A stretch of 50,653 nt of DNA from assembly GCF_000621805.1 (NCBI RefSeq), contig NZ_JHXH01000016.1, forward strand, positions 1 to 50,653. The letters run 5' to 3'. A model generated the notes under the pieces. That model did no database searches, was not told the origin of the DNA, and saw only the letters and a list, made by a program, of their open reading frames with translations. Made by a program: the position numbers and the translations under genes. Of this stretch, positions 34,801 through 43,869 are shown piece after piece (within the stretch, counting starts at the first letter, position 1; each line of letters starts with the position of its first letter). The DNA comes from Ruminococcus sp. FC2018. GTDB lineage: Bacteria > Bacillota > Clostridia > Oscillospirales > Ruminococcaceae.

Positions 34801-35590
34801 TTATACTTTGGGTGACGTAATCTCATTTTCCTTTATTTCAATAATGTCATTTTTGTTAGTATCCTCATCGAGTTCCTCCAGTGTGATCTCAACAGGTTCT
34901 TCTTCCTTTTTATCCTGACTAAAGTCGCCCTCCATAAACCATTTGTACGCTCTTTTGGAAATAACCTTTGTTTCGGCAAAATCAATGCTGCCCCCAATGA
35001 CAGCGCCAACACCGGGAACAAATTTTCCGAGGTTTACGATTCCCTTTTGACCAAATTTAGTAATGAATCTGAATCCGACTTTCTGATTGATCTTTGTAAG
35101 GACTTTGCCAGGTATCTTTTTTATCATTGACTCTGCAAATTTGACACCAAATTTTATTGTTGCTTGTTTTATGATCTCGTTAACGCTGACACCGGCAAGA
35201 CAAGCATAAACAAATGTTTGTGTCTGATCACAATTAAGGTCATATCCCGACATATAAGCAATGCACGCTATCATTCGCATCTGAACATAAAGGACGCTGG
35301 TCACATTGGCTGGAAGCGTTACAGGTAGAGTGATTATTCCGCCAAAGCCTGTGAGAAAACCTGATGTGGTACACTTGGCAATCTGGCTCTTTATCATTGC
35401 TTTGCAGGCTTATTCCTTTGTTTTGTGTTTTTTAAGATAATCCTCTGCAAGTTCTTCGACGCTCGGACTTACTTTAGGTACACCGTTAACACTCTTTTCA
35501 TAGCATGCTCCGAGCACTTTCATAATATCTTCTTGTGTTATTTTTTTTCCTCGGCTCTTTATTGTCCTCTTTTTTCTTCTCTCCCAGCAT
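34801..35590 (-). pseudogene. EcsC-family gene broken by a frameshift and a stop
   Basis: The open frame 35397-34801 (198 residues) matches the EcsC family (GFLTGFGGIITLPVTLPANV, GVGAVIGGSIDFAETK), whose members may associate with membranes. Reading upstream in the same frame across an in-frame TAA (before ACKAMIKSQ) gives QEDIMKVLGACYEKSVNGV and ELAEDYLKKHK, the family's normal N-terminus. The ATG at 35590 behind AGGAGG lies in another frame, so there is also a frameshift within the A-rich first codons. Two lesions make a pseudogene likely; reinitiation at 35397 is possible. Confidence 0.75.
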
Positions 35591-36007
35591 TTTTATTCCT
35601 CCTTGATTTTTGAAATGATATTTATTTCTATTTATTATATAGTCTGTGGAACATATTGTCAATAAAATCATTATATTTTTACTGTTAATAACTGAAGGAT
35701 AAAACAAAAGCACCAACTGTACTGAAATTTGTACTGTTAGTGCTTTGCTTTCTTCAGGCTGTGAGCTTATCTATCAGCACAAGCATGCGGTTGTACTTTT
35801 TCACACAATATCTGATAAATGATCCGGATCTTTGGGGTATATGATAGTTTTTACGTGACCGTGATCAATACTGTAAGGTCGCAGAATCAGATCGCTGCCG
35901 TGATGAATAATGAAATAAAGTGATAACTTTATATCATTTTGATAATATTAGGCGAATATTAGGCGTAAAAATCTTAAAGATATTTTCTCAGATCGCAAAA
36001 AAAGGGG
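35591..36007. other. intergenic region with a hairpin and a decayed minus-strand remnant
   Basis: A strong hairpin lies at 35707-35746 (AAAGCAC..GTAC / GTAC..GTGCTTT). On the minus strand, about 35906-35757 encodes HHGSDLILRPYSIDHGHVK and, after a frameshift, YCVKKYNRMLVLIDKLTA followed by a stop just before the hairpin. This is probably the end of a lost gene with its terminator. The rest is AT-rich and shows nothing else. Confidence 0.5.
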
Positions 36008-36038
36008 TTGACTTTTTTTGTTAAACATTGTAAAATAT
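36008..36038 (+). promoter_or_regulatory. possible promoter of the pilin-like gene
   Basis: TTGACT near 36008-36013 is followed after about 17 bases by TAAAAT. It lies about 95 bases before the pilin-like ATG. The match is moderate and the surroundings are AT-rich, so a chance match is possible. Confidence 0.45.
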
Positions 36039-36132
36039 CTATATACTGTTAGAATGGATGAATTATGCTTATTTTCATTTTTCTAATAATACTTATCCTA
36101 TATTCCACTGGCAAAGGGGGTGGTGTATTTAT

Positions 36133-36714
36133 ATGATAAAGAGAATGCTTGGTCGCATTGTCACGGCGGCCATTGCAGTTTGCATTGTGGCAGCAATAAT
36201 GTGTTTTCCTGTATTCGCAGCAGGAGATACCTGTGAGCTTTATATCCCTGTATCCATAAGCGACAGCGGAGGCAAGATCCCTAAGGGGACTGTCTTTACA
36301 GTTGAGATAAAAAGCGAAACGGGAGCTCCTTTGCCTGAGAAAACGACTCTTACAGTCGATGTTTCAGGCAACTGTCAGTTCGGACCGATCGTATTTGACG
36401 AACCGGGCAATTATGAATACACCATCAGTGAGCATAAAGTCACGCAGGATAAAGTCATAACCGATGATACCGTGTATGATGTCCATATACTACCCTATAA
36501 AATTACACTACGAGTTCAAATAAAGATCCTTCCAAATCGTTTGGCTCAGCCGTTCGCACAAGTGTTGTGCATTAAACCTTGCTGTTGGCAGGGCTTTTTT
36601 TGTCTGTTTGAAGGTTATACTTTTTCGTATTGTAGCATAAGCCAAAGGGGCAGTCAACGGATAACAGTACAATTATTTGTACATGATCGGTTGGGTCGGT
36701 TTTTGTGCAATTAA
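36133..36714 (+). pseudogene. truncated pilin-like protein with FctA/Spy0128-type domain
   Basis: The ATG at 36133 follows GGGGG. A signal peptide (about residues 1-33, ending VFAAG) precedes a domain of the streptococcal pilin isopeptide-linkage type (FTVEIKSETGAPLP, GNYEYTISEHKVTQD, DDTVYDVHI). Family proteins continue through several more strands and end with a sortase signal and membrane anchor. Here homology stops near 36490 and the open frame runs on through a hairpin and terminator into unrelated sequence. The product would be secreted but not anchored. I call it a 3'-truncated pseudogene. Confidence 0.7.
36577..36602 (+). terminator. terminator-like hairpin
   Basis: CCTTGC and GCAGGG pair (one G-T) around a short loop, followed by seven T. 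A second small hairpin, GCACAA/TTGTGC, precedes it at 36556-36570. Both lie inside the run-on frame of the broken pilin gene, supporting that the frame there is not coding. Confidence 0.65.
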
Positions 36715-36839
36715 GCATATCACACAAGCACTTTTTGTAGAAATTTACAATCCAAATCCGCTGTCATCAGGCAGGTGGTATGTGACCTTGCAGCTTGTTT
36801 AAAATGCAGATATTATCTTTTGGTTTTAATGTAAAGCAG

Positions 36840-36869
36840 TTGACATTATGCAAATGGATATGATAAAAT
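36840..36869 (+). promoter_or_regulatory. promoter of the S41-type peptidase gene
   Basis: TTGACA (36840-36845), 18 bases, TAAAAT (36864-36869), about 80 bases before the ATG at 36951. The interval from the pilin remnant to this site holds no gene. Confidence 0.65.
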
Positions 36870-36950
36870 AAGATAAACGGGTATATGCCGTAATGAACTG
36901 ACAATGTCAGAGATATGCGGACAGTTATACCAGAATGAGGAGGAGAAAAG

Positions 36951-38870
36951 ATGGCTATAAAAAAACGTATTATTGCAGCGTTAGCGTCAGCACTTTTTGC
37001 AGTTTCTATATTTCCGTTTTCCGCACTTGCAGATGCAGGACCTGCTTACGAAAAAAAGGATGTTACGGCATACAGATACAGCATGGATAAAAGCGAGACG
37101 CTTCAGTGCCTGTTCCTCAATGATCTGCCTGAGGTGCCGTATGTGAATGTTGAGGATTACCTTGACAGGATCTACGTTAAGGATTATACTACTTCGGCAA
37201 GCGGCGATGTTTACACAATAAGCGGAAACGGCATGACGATCGTGGCGGATACAACAAAGGACACGGTGACGATCAGCGGTTATGATTCAAACATAAGGCA
37301 GAATGTTGTTGTGTTGGAAAAGGAAGACGACCCTGAATATATCAAGTCACCTGGTACGGTTATAAATGGAACGGAAAAACCTGTCGTACTTGATTATTCA
37401 AAGTACAGCATCGATCTTATCGGCGACAGCGGAAAGCTGTATTTCCCTTTGACAACTATTTCGGATATGTTTGACTGCACATACCGTGCGGCAGAGTACA
37501 TTGACGGTAATCTGTACTTTGTGGCGACCTTAACAATGAAGAGCGATAACGATGGTTATTTCGACCGTTCATCTGTTTACAAGAACACAGAACGCTCACA
37601 GGCAATGGCAGATTATACCTACAACGAGCTGTGCTTCTTTATGGATCATTTTTACGGCAGACCGTCAAAGGCTCCGATAGCAAAGAGCATTGCAGAAAAA
37701 GGATTCGATAAAGCTCTTGATGATTACAGCGGTGTAAAGCAGCTGCTTCGCTCAACGAACCGTGCTGATTTTCATATCGGTACAATGATGCTGCTCGATC
37801 CCACCGAGGACGGCGGACATACGTCATTGTGCGGCGGTATACTCAGCGAGCTTGATAGCTATAGTGAGGATGAGGACTGTGTGATGTTAAGTGATTTCAC
37901 AGGGAAAATGCTTAAGACCGGTTTGATCGCAAAGATACTCAATAAAACTGATGATAGTGAGATCACCAAAGAAAAGATCAAAAATGTCAGAGAAGAAAAG
38001 CTTAAGGATGCAACTTTATTAAAGAAATGGGAAGATAATAAAACGGCACTTTATGTTAAGGGCGAAACTGCTCTTTTCCAGTTTGGATCATTTATTCAGG
38101 GCGTTGTTGACGATTTCAAATGGTCGCTTGATTACGCATCAAAAAACGGAATAAAGAATTTTGTGATCGATATTGCTGCAAACGACGGCGGAGACGAAAC
38201 GATAGCGCACTTTATTAACACTATCATCGCAAACAAGCAGAAAAACAATAATGAAATAAATGCAAAAATGCGCAGTATGGTCAGCGGCAATATTCTTGAT
38301 ACCAAATGGATATCCGACCTTGACCGAAACGGAATAATAGACGATAAGGATAAAACCGTATATTACGATCTTAACTATGCTATTCTCACATCAAGCGCCT
38401 CCTTCTCAAGCGCAAACCTGATGCCATGTATGGCAAAGGATAACGGCATACTTATCATCGGTGAGACCTCCGGCGGCGGTACATGTATGCTCAGCAAGCA
38501 TTATTACCCCGACGGCACGTACTATATGACCTCAGGAGATTTAGTTTTGCTTCGTGGTGACAAAACTGATGTCGAAAGCGGCGCAAAGGTGGATTTTGAC
38601 CTTACGTTCATCGGCGAGGACGGCTTGAAGCACTACGACAATTTCTATGATTTTGCAAAGCTGGAGGAATGTATCAACAAGTTCTATGGCATAGCTCCGG
38701 AAGTCAAGCCGGAGGTCAAGCCTCAGGAGCAGCCAAAGGTTGAGCCTGCAAAGGCAGAGGCAGACAAGGACGCAGCTCCTCCGACAGGTCACGTGGGGAA
38801 CACGTTTACGGTCACAGTTCTTTTTATAGCCGTTTGTACGCTGGCTGTTAAGAGAAAGGACGAAGAGTAG
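36951..38870 (+). CDS. exported S41-family peptidase-like protein with C-terminal anchor
   Basis: A 639-residue secreted protein. The signal peptide covers residues 1-27 (cleavage after SALA). Residues about 30-220 are an unassigned beta-rich region. The S41/tail-specific-protease-like domain covers about 360-570, with NFVIDIAANDGGDETIAHF and the likely nucleophile region LTSSASFSSANLMP, then GETSGGG. A Pro/Glu/Lys linker (EVKPEVKPQEQPKVEP) ends in PPTGH, a hydrophobic span and KRKDEE, which resembles a sortase or membrane anchor with a non-standard motif. GAGGAGAA precedes the ATG. The substrate is unknown. A decayed copy of this gene's 3' end lies at 40982-41072. Confidence 0.82.
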   Translation: MAIKKRIIAALASALFAVSIFPFSALADAGPAYEKKDVTAYRYSMDKSETLQCLFLNDLPEVPYVNVEDYLDRIYVKDYTTSASGDVYTISGNGMTIVADTTKDTVTISGYDSNIRQNVVVLEKEDDPEYIKSPGTVINGTEKPVVLDYSKYSIDLIGDSGKLYFPLTTISDMFDCTYRAAEYIDGNLYFVATLTMKSDNDGYFDRSSVYKNTERSQAMADYTYNELCFFMDHFYGRPSKAPIAKSIAEKGFDKALDDYSGVKQLLRSTNRADFHIGTMMLLDPTEDGGHTSLCGGILSELDSYSEDEDCVMLSDFTGKMLKTGLIAKILNKTDDSEITKEKIKNVREEKLKDATLLKKWEDNKTALYVKGETALFQFGSFIQGVVDDFKWSLDYASKNGIKNFVIDIAANDGGDETIAHFINTIIANKQKNNNEINAKMRSMVSGNILDTKWISDLDRNGIIDDKDKTVYYDLNYAILTSSASFSSANLMPCMAKDNGILIIGETSGGGTCMLSKHYYPDGTYYMTSGDLVLLRGDKTDVESGAKVDFDLTFIGEDGLKHYDNFYDFAKLEECINKFYGIAPEVKPEVKPQEQPKVEPAKAEADKDAAPPTGHVGNTFTVTVLFIAVCTLAVKRKDEE

Positions 38871-38903
38871 ATCCACACGGCGAAATAATGAGCGACAACA
38901 AAC

Positions 38904-38993
38904 CCTGCTCGATCAGTTTCGGGCAGGGTATTATTATTGTATGCTGAAGCATACAAAGAGATCCACCGCCGTGAGTTTCACGGCAGCGGATCC
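38904..38993. terminator. two terminators between convergent genes
   Basis: ACCCTGC/GCAGGGT (about 38912-38930) ends the peptidase gene. GATCC..CCGCCGTGA and TCACGGC..GCGGATC (about 38961-38993) form a longer hairpin that, on the minus strand, ends the 613-residue gene and is followed by TCTTTG. Confidence 0.8.
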
Positions 38994-39016
38994 TGTCTTT
39001 ATATTTGGTATTATGA

Positions 39017-40858
39017 CTATGGAGCGCCGAGAACGGGATCCTGCTTTTGTGCCTGCGCTTGGCGATCCTTCTCGATCTGCATTTCCATTCTCGCTTTCTG
39101 AGTATCCTCAATAATGATCTGCTTGCCTGCCTGATGCAGCTGCTCCAGAAGTTCATTGCCGTTCTTTGCCTTGCCGATGATAGCATTCAGTTCCTTAGTG
39201 CTCTTTATGTCTTGTGCCATTCTATTGAAGTCGTCTCTGGTCTTGATGTCTTCAGCGGCAGCGTTAAGATATTCATCCGACATAAGCTCGTCCAGCTCCG
39301 CCGACAACTCCTCCTGCGTCATAGTTTCGCCCATCTCCTGCATACCGACCTTCATGCTCTTTACAGTTCTTGCAGCGGTCTGTATGGCGATCATCTTAGC
39401 CATTGCATCAATGACCTGCTCCCTCTGCTGGTCAAAGAATTCGTCCTCGCTCAGATACTCAGGACGCTTTGCATTTGCAATGCGGTCAAGCTCCTTCCTC
39501 TGTTCATTGACCTTATGATCCTCTACATCGATCCTGATCTTGCTGACCTTGCTTTCTGCTTCCATATTTTCCTGAGCGCTCAGCTCGTTGAGTACGGCAG
39601 GCTCTGTAAGATGCTCTTTTACAGTCTCCTGTATCTTTGCGGCAAAGGGGTCATTAGGATGCAGCTCTGCCTCTGCTTTCATCTCCATAAGCTTTTGAAC
39701 ATATACGGCAAAGGAATAAGCTATCTCCTTCTTCTTTTTCCTGTCCTTGATCTCACAAGAGTCGTAGTAATCAGACCAGGTGATGCCGTCTATCATAGCG
39801 TCGACCATCGTGCTGAGCTTAGCAGTCTCTTCTGTGGGCTTTGTCGTGTTCTTTATATTTTTAAGCTCGACAACTGTCATCTGCCTATCCATGTCAAGGA
39901 AGAAACTTCTCTTTTGATTGTCTAAGTTGACTCCGTTAAGAGCTCTCTGATCTTTCACAGGCTTTGTCACATCGTAGATAAGGTCGCCTTTTTTGACGGA
40001 ATCATGGTTTGTAAAATTGTAGATCTCTCGCTGGTCATCAGGCTTTTTTGCGTCCTCGTTAAACTGCTTTTCAAAGTGGAGTATATTCTTTTCGGCAGAT
40101 CTTACATCAGACACAAACTTATTGCGCAGATCCTTCATCTTTGCAAGGTCGGGAACCGGCTTGTTAAATTCCTTTACCCACTGAACGTTGTGCTCCTCAA
40201 GGCTCACAAAGTCCTGCATAATACCCAGAACGCCAAATTTTTTCAGCGACTTTTCTACCACAACGGGATCCTTATAGCTGTATTTGGCAATATCCATGCT
40301 GCCGTTTTTATCTTCACGCTCAATATCCAGAATAACATCCTGAAATTTCTGGATACCTTTGGCGCTCTTATAAAACATGGCTCCGGGAGCAGGCAAAACT
40401 CCGATGCCCTCCAGCGCTGCTTTTTCCTTTGTCTTTAACAGCTTTACGGTGTTGTTCAGGTAAGCGTGCTCAGGCTTGTCCTTATACTTTTTCTCTATCT
40501 TGTCAAGAAGCGATAATTGCTTTTTAAGAGAGCCCACGAGCTGCTTGTCCTCAACGTTAACGAATCTGGTAATACCCTTGCTATCTTCGCCGTTGTAGAG
40601 GTCGAAGTTTGACATTCTGAACGTTTCGCCGTTGCCGTTCACGACCTTTACAGAGTTTTTCTGATCCAGGACCGCAACCTCATCACCTATTTCATCGTCA
40701 TAATACACATCTGATGAGTGGCGGCTCGCTTCATTACGCATATCGTATACCTGAGCTCTCAGCGGGTCGTCTGCAGGTAAAAGGGCATAGATGTTGTACC
40801 AATACTGCTCAATATTGATCTGTGTATTAACATGTGATTTTCTTACAAGCTTTGGCAT
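39017..40858 (-). CDS. 613-residue cytosolic protein of unknown function
   Basis: I do not recognise this family. The protein has no signal peptide or membrane span. It is rich in Lys, Glu and Asp, mostly helical, with likely coiled-coil stretches (about residues 100-150, 380-480 and 560-605) and a mixed region at about 45-95 (YYDDEIGDEVAVLDQKNSVK). Met-rich helices (AMAKMIAIQ, MKVGMQEMGETM) lie near 500-530. AAAGGAGA precedes the ATG at 40858. It is a lone gene, convergent to the peptidase and closed by its own terminator. The frame is long and clean, so it is certainly coding. Confidence 0.85.
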   Translation of the reverse strand: MPKLVRKSHVNTQINIEQYWYNIYALLPADDPLRAQVYDMRNEASRHSSDVYYDDEIGDEVAVLDQKNSVKVVNGNGETFRMSNFDLYNGEDSKGITRFVNVEDKQLVGSLKKQLSLLDKIEKKYKDKPEHAYLNNTVKLLKTKEKAALEGIGVLPAPGAMFYKSAKGIQKFQDVILDIEREDKNGSMDIAKYSYKDPVVVEKSLKKFGVLGIMQDFVSLEEHNVQWVKEFNKPVPDLAKMKDLRNKFVSDVRSAEKNILHFEKQFNEDAKKPDDQREIYNFTNHDSVKKGDLIYDVTKPVKDQRALNGVNLDNQKRSFFLDMDRQMTVVELKNIKNTTKPTEETAKLSTMVDAMIDGITWSDYYDSCEIKDRKKKKEIAYSFAVYVQKLMEMKAEAELHPNDPFAAKIQETVKEHLTEPAVLNELSAQENMEAESKVSKIRIDVEDHKVNEQRKELDRIANAKRPEYLSEDEFFDQQREQVIDAMAKMIAIQTAARTVKSMKVGMQEMGETMTQEELSAELDELMSDEYLNAAAEDIKTRDDFNRMAQDIKSTKELNAIIGKAKNGNELLEQLHQAGKQIIIEDTQKARMEMQIEKDRQAQAQKQDPVLGAP

Positions 40859-41131
40859 AAGTCATTTCTCCTTTGGATCTATTTCTTCAAGTTTTTTGTT
40901 CGCTTTCATAAGTAATACCCCCGCCGGAAACAAACGGGTGCAAAAAATATAATTAAAAAAGAGAATGGCTGTTAGTGCAGCGGCTGTTAAGAGAAAAGGC
41001 GTGGAGCAGATGCACAGGTGGGACAATGAGTGGCAATAACAAACCCTGCTCGATCAGTTTCGGGCAGGGTATATTTTATTGTTATGGGTCACTAACAGTT
41101 CAGCGGATATTATAATAGTCACCGCTGCACT
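40859..41131. other. intergenic region with relic of the peptidase gene's 3' end
   Basis: Bases 40982-41072 resemble 38843-38931, the last codons and terminator of the S41-type gene (GGCTGTTAAGAGAAA, then an identical CCCTGCTCGATCAGTTTCGG terminator core). In frame it reads AVKRKGVEQ. The remainder holds nothing recognisable. Confidence 0.75.
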
Positions 41132-42694
41132 TTATTCGTGCAGCATATACTGTGTATCTCTGTCGATAATGCTAAGCATTGCTGTTGCAGGTGCTAAATC
41201 GAACTGCGTGCCGATGTTTTTCTCTATCTCGCTGCGTGCCACCGCCTGAGGCAGATATTTTCTGTAGCTGCGGTTTGAGGTCATTGTATCATAGCTGTCG
41301 GCTACGGCAATTATTCTTGCCATATACGGTATATCGTAGCCTGATAATCCGTCGGGGTAGCCCTTGCCGTCTACTCGCTCGTGATGATAGCGTGCGCCTA
41401 TGGACAGATCGGGCATACTTTGTATCTGCGAAAGGATATCATATCCGTAGATGGGGTGCTTTTTGATTATTTCATATTCCTCGTCAGTAAGCTTTGTAGT
41501 TTTATTGATAATCGTATTGGGTATGCCTATCTTGCCGATATCGTGCAAAAGTCCCATATAATAGATGTCAAGCTGCTGCTGCTTTGACATACCGAGCTCT
41601 GAGGCTATCATCATCGAATACATCGCCACACGCAGAGAGTGGCCGTTGGTGTATTTGTCCTTTGCGTCGATCGTGCGTGCAAGTGCTTCCATGACTTCTG
41701 TGGTGAGGGTCTTGATCTTCTCTGTGTACGAGGTGATCTCCTGCACAAGTGCCCCTACGTCATGAGACAGCACACCTATCTCGTTATGAGTTTTGATCTT
41801 TTTCAGATGCTCCTGTGCAGCTTCGCTGTCCTTGCTTTTCATATACTCTCTCACAGTCAGCTGGACATTTGAAAGGGGTTTGATCGCAAGGCGGTTGACA
41901 AGTATCATCAGTATGATGCAGCACAGGACCATTCCGCCCAGCAAAAGCCCTGCCATCAACCAGATCTGCTCCACAAGCTGTGAATGGAAAGAATCCCAGT
42001 TGTAGTCGATAGCCATAACGGCTTTTATCTCTCCGTTATAGACAAGGGGCATATAGCCTATGTAATAGTTGCTGCCGCTTTCCCACTCGGCAGGTGCAAC
42101 TTCAAAGGCGTAGGTATCATAGTCGCCGTCAAGTATCTTTTTTATAGCGGGGTGAGATTTCAGCTCCAGCTTACACCTGTCTCCAAGGACGCTGTTATTA
42201 TCGCCCTCATTTTTTGCAGCCTCATAATAAACAAACCCACGATCCTTTTCACGGATATCTATACACACCATACCTCCGTATTTGAAGACATTAGTCTGGC
42301 TGTCAAATGAAATCGTGATATTTTTATATATTGACTGGGCAAGGAACAGTTTTTCTTCCTCGGGGAGCGAGGCGATCATCTGGTCAATAGTTATGTTTTT
42401 ATCACGGAGTTTTGTATAGACATCATCAAAAAAGTTATAATCAGTTTTTATGGAAGGTGTTTTTATCTCGCTGCTGTGTTCTTTGCTGTAATCAAAGAAC
42501 CATGACATGACTTCGGGAAATTCCATCATATCTTTCACGAATTTAAAATCACGCTCGATCATGTCGTTCTTTGCGCTCAGATAGCTGTTTCTTGAGCTGT
42601 AATACATAGCGATGGTACCGATCACAGTGCCGATAACATAAAACAGCATCACAAGCGCAAGTATCTGCAATCTGAGGCGGCGTTTGTTCTTCAA
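41132..42694 (-). CDS. membrane receptor with HD-GYP phosphodiesterase domain
   Basis: A 520-residue protein. A transmembrane helix (about 10-32) is followed by an extracellular sensor region (about 35-230, possibly CACHE-like), a second helix (about 232-256), a HAMP-like linker and the HD-GYP domain. Catalytic and signature motifs are HDIGKIGIP (about 385), HHERVDGKGYPDGL (about 435) and ADSYDTMTS (about 464). HD-GYP proteins hydrolyse cyclic di-GMP or related dinucleotides, here under control of an outside signal. The start is TTG at 42694 behind GAGGAG; no better ATG is nearby. The promoter is at 42744-42772. It is a single gene. Confidence 0.93.
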   Translation of the reverse strand: MKNKRRLRLQILALVMLFYVIGTVIGTIAMYYSSRNSYLSAKNDMIERDFKFVKDMMEFPEVMSWFFDYSKEHSSEIKTPSIKTDYNFFDDVYTKLRDKNITIDQMIASLPEEEKLFLAQSIYKNITISFDSQTNVFKYGGMVCIDIREKDRGFVYYEAAKNEGDNNSVLGDRCKLELKSHPAIKKILDGDYDTYAFEVAPAEWESGSNYYIGYMPLVYNGEIKAVMAIDYNWDSFHSQLVEQIWLMAGLLLGGMVLCCIILMILVNRLAIKPLSNVQLTVREYMKSKDSEAAQEHLKKIKTHNEIGVLSHDVGALVQEITSYTEKIKTLTTEVMEALARTIDAKDKYTNGHSLRVAMYSMMIASELGMSKQQQLDIYYMGLLHDIGKIGIPNTIINKTTKLTDEEYEIIKKHPIYGYDILSQIQSMPDLSIGARYHHERVDGKGYPDGLSGYDIPYMARIIAVADSYDTMTSNRSYRKYLPQAVARSEIEKNIGTQFDLAPATAMLSIIDRDTQYMLHE

Positions 42695-42743
42695 TGCTAC
42701 TCCTCGCTTTCGTTATGAAACTTTCATGGTTTTGCTGTTTTTG

Positions 42744-42772
42744 ATTATAGCACAAATAAAATGGTTTATCAA
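42744..42772 (-). promoter_or_regulatory. promoter of the HD-GYP gene
   Basis: On the minus strand TTGATA (42772-42767), 17 bases, TATAAT (42749-42744), giving a leader of about 45 nt before the TTG start. Confidence 0.75.
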
Positions 42773-42874
42773 CAATTTTTTTAATTATTTTTCTTGTTTA
42801 GTTTAAGCTCAAAGCATGATAAAGCACCATTGAATTTTCGGGGCAGTATTATTTGATCGGGGTGAGATCATTTA

Positions 42875-42918
42875 TAAAAAATGCCAACCATACAAAGATT
42901 GTACGGTCAGCATTTTTT
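42875..42918. terminator. terminator hairpin of the GTAC family
   Basis: The arms AAAAAATGC..TACA and TGTA..GCATTTTTTT pair with a few internal mismatches around a five-base loop. It lies downstream of the minus-strand secreted-protein gene. It shares the GTAC core and overall layout with hairpins at 35707-35746 and 43870-43907. Confidence 0.8.
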
Positions 42919-42985
42919 TCTTTCAAGCTTTCACAACAGCATTACGGCTTATTCTTTATTTACGCCGTAAGCATGAAGATACATC

Positions 42986-43669
42986 TTATGCCTGTGAGGA
43001 AGAGGTATCTTTACCGGTCTGCTCGGAGTTATCCGTTGTCTGCTTATCTTCGGAAGATTTGCTGTGCTTATGCTTTGACGAAACCTTTACCTTAACAAGC
43101 TTATTATTCTCGTCGTATTTAAGCTTTACTATATCGCCCACGCTTATATCGGAAGCGGTAATTGCCTCGCCTTTTTTCTTCAGGGCAACTTCTGAAGTGA
43201 TATCCGCCTGAACGGTGGTGCCGTTTTCGGTGAATTCACCTTTGCTGCCTTTACCGCCATGCTTTCTGCCGTGCTTTCTTGGGGCTCTCTTTTCGGAAGT
43301 TCCGGTGCGGGCGGAGTCAGATGATTTGCTGTTTGAGTCTGTATCAGAACCGGACACGGTGCTGTCAGAGCTCGTTTTCTTTTTGCCTTTGGTCTTGCTT
43401 ACAGAGCCTGAACTGTCGTCAGATGATGTTTTTGCGCCGTCGCTCTGACCGGAGGTAAACTCACCCAATGCAACGGTAATACTGCTGCCGTTTATGGCTG
43501 TGACCTTGCCGACTTTAACGTTGGTCGTTTTTGTTTTGGCGGTATCTGTCTGTGCTGAAGCGGCAGGCTGCTGAGTGCTTTCGGCGGCAGTAACGCTGAA
43601 AGCAGTGAGTGATGACGTTGCCATTATCAATGCGCATAGACACGCCAGTGTTCTTTTTGAAACCTTCAT
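42986..43669 (-). CDS. exported Ser/Thr-rich protein with DUF5666-like segments
   Basis: A 227-residue secreted protein. The signal peptide covers residues 1-28 (LACLCALIMATSSLTAFSVTA). A short segment with KVGKVTAINGSSITVALGEF follows. A low-complexity Ser/Asp/Lys/Gly region (about 65-145, with KHGRKHGGKGSKG) comes next, then QADITSEVALKKKGEAITAS and VGDIVKLKYDENNKLVKVKV, and a charged C-terminus. The repeated small beta units resemble DUF5666; this is tentative. I choose ATG 43669 because the signal peptide starts there, although AAAGGA is about 12 bases away. The longer frame runs into the structured leader and is unlikely. The role is unknown. Confidence 0.75.
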   Translation of the reverse strand: MKVSKRTLACLCALIMATSSLTAFSVTAAESTQQPAASAQTDTAKTKTTNVKVGKVTAINGSSITVALGEFTSGQSDGAKTSSDDSSGSVSKTKGKKKTSSDSTVSGSDTDSNSKSSDSARTGTSEKRAPRKHGRKHGGKGSKGEFTENGTTVQADITSEVALKKKGEAITASDISVGDIVKLKYDENNKLVKVKVSSKHKHSKSSEDKQTTDNSEQTGKDTSSSQA

Positions 43670-43689
43670 TGTTATCACTGTCCTTTCAT

Positions 43690-43805
43690 GTTTCGTTTTT
43701 CGGGCTTTTCCCTGTGAGATCCAGGGGGTAACGTGCCTCCTTTCAACCAAAGCCCTTTTATTCTCTTTGGGCTCAAAGCAGATTTTCTGAGCCTGAACTG
43801 ATTAT
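43690..43805 (-). promoter_or_regulatory. structured leader of the exported Ser/Thr-rich protein gene
   Basis: On the minus strand the leader holds GGCTCA..TGAGCC, then CCAAAG..CTTTGG, then a GAGGCACGTTACCCCCTGG segment before AAAGGA and the ATG. The stems are adjacent, and an upstream TATAAT lies near 43806-43811. It looks like a regulatory RNA leader, but I cannot match it to a riboswitch class. Confidence 0.45.
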
Positions 43806-43869
43806 ATTCCCCTGACTTAAAATTTGATTTAAATAATAATGACAGGTAAATAACTTCTGTAAGAATTAA

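Noticed and set aside
39047-39925. 292-codon plus-strand open frame
   Set aside because: It is antisense to the 613-residue gene, which has the ribosome site, and has a Leu/Cys-rich composition typical of a shadow frame.
43690-43805. Cyclic-di-GMP riboswitch before the exported protein gene
   Set aside because: The nearby HD-GYP gene made it tempting, but the characteristic GEMM core sequence is absent.
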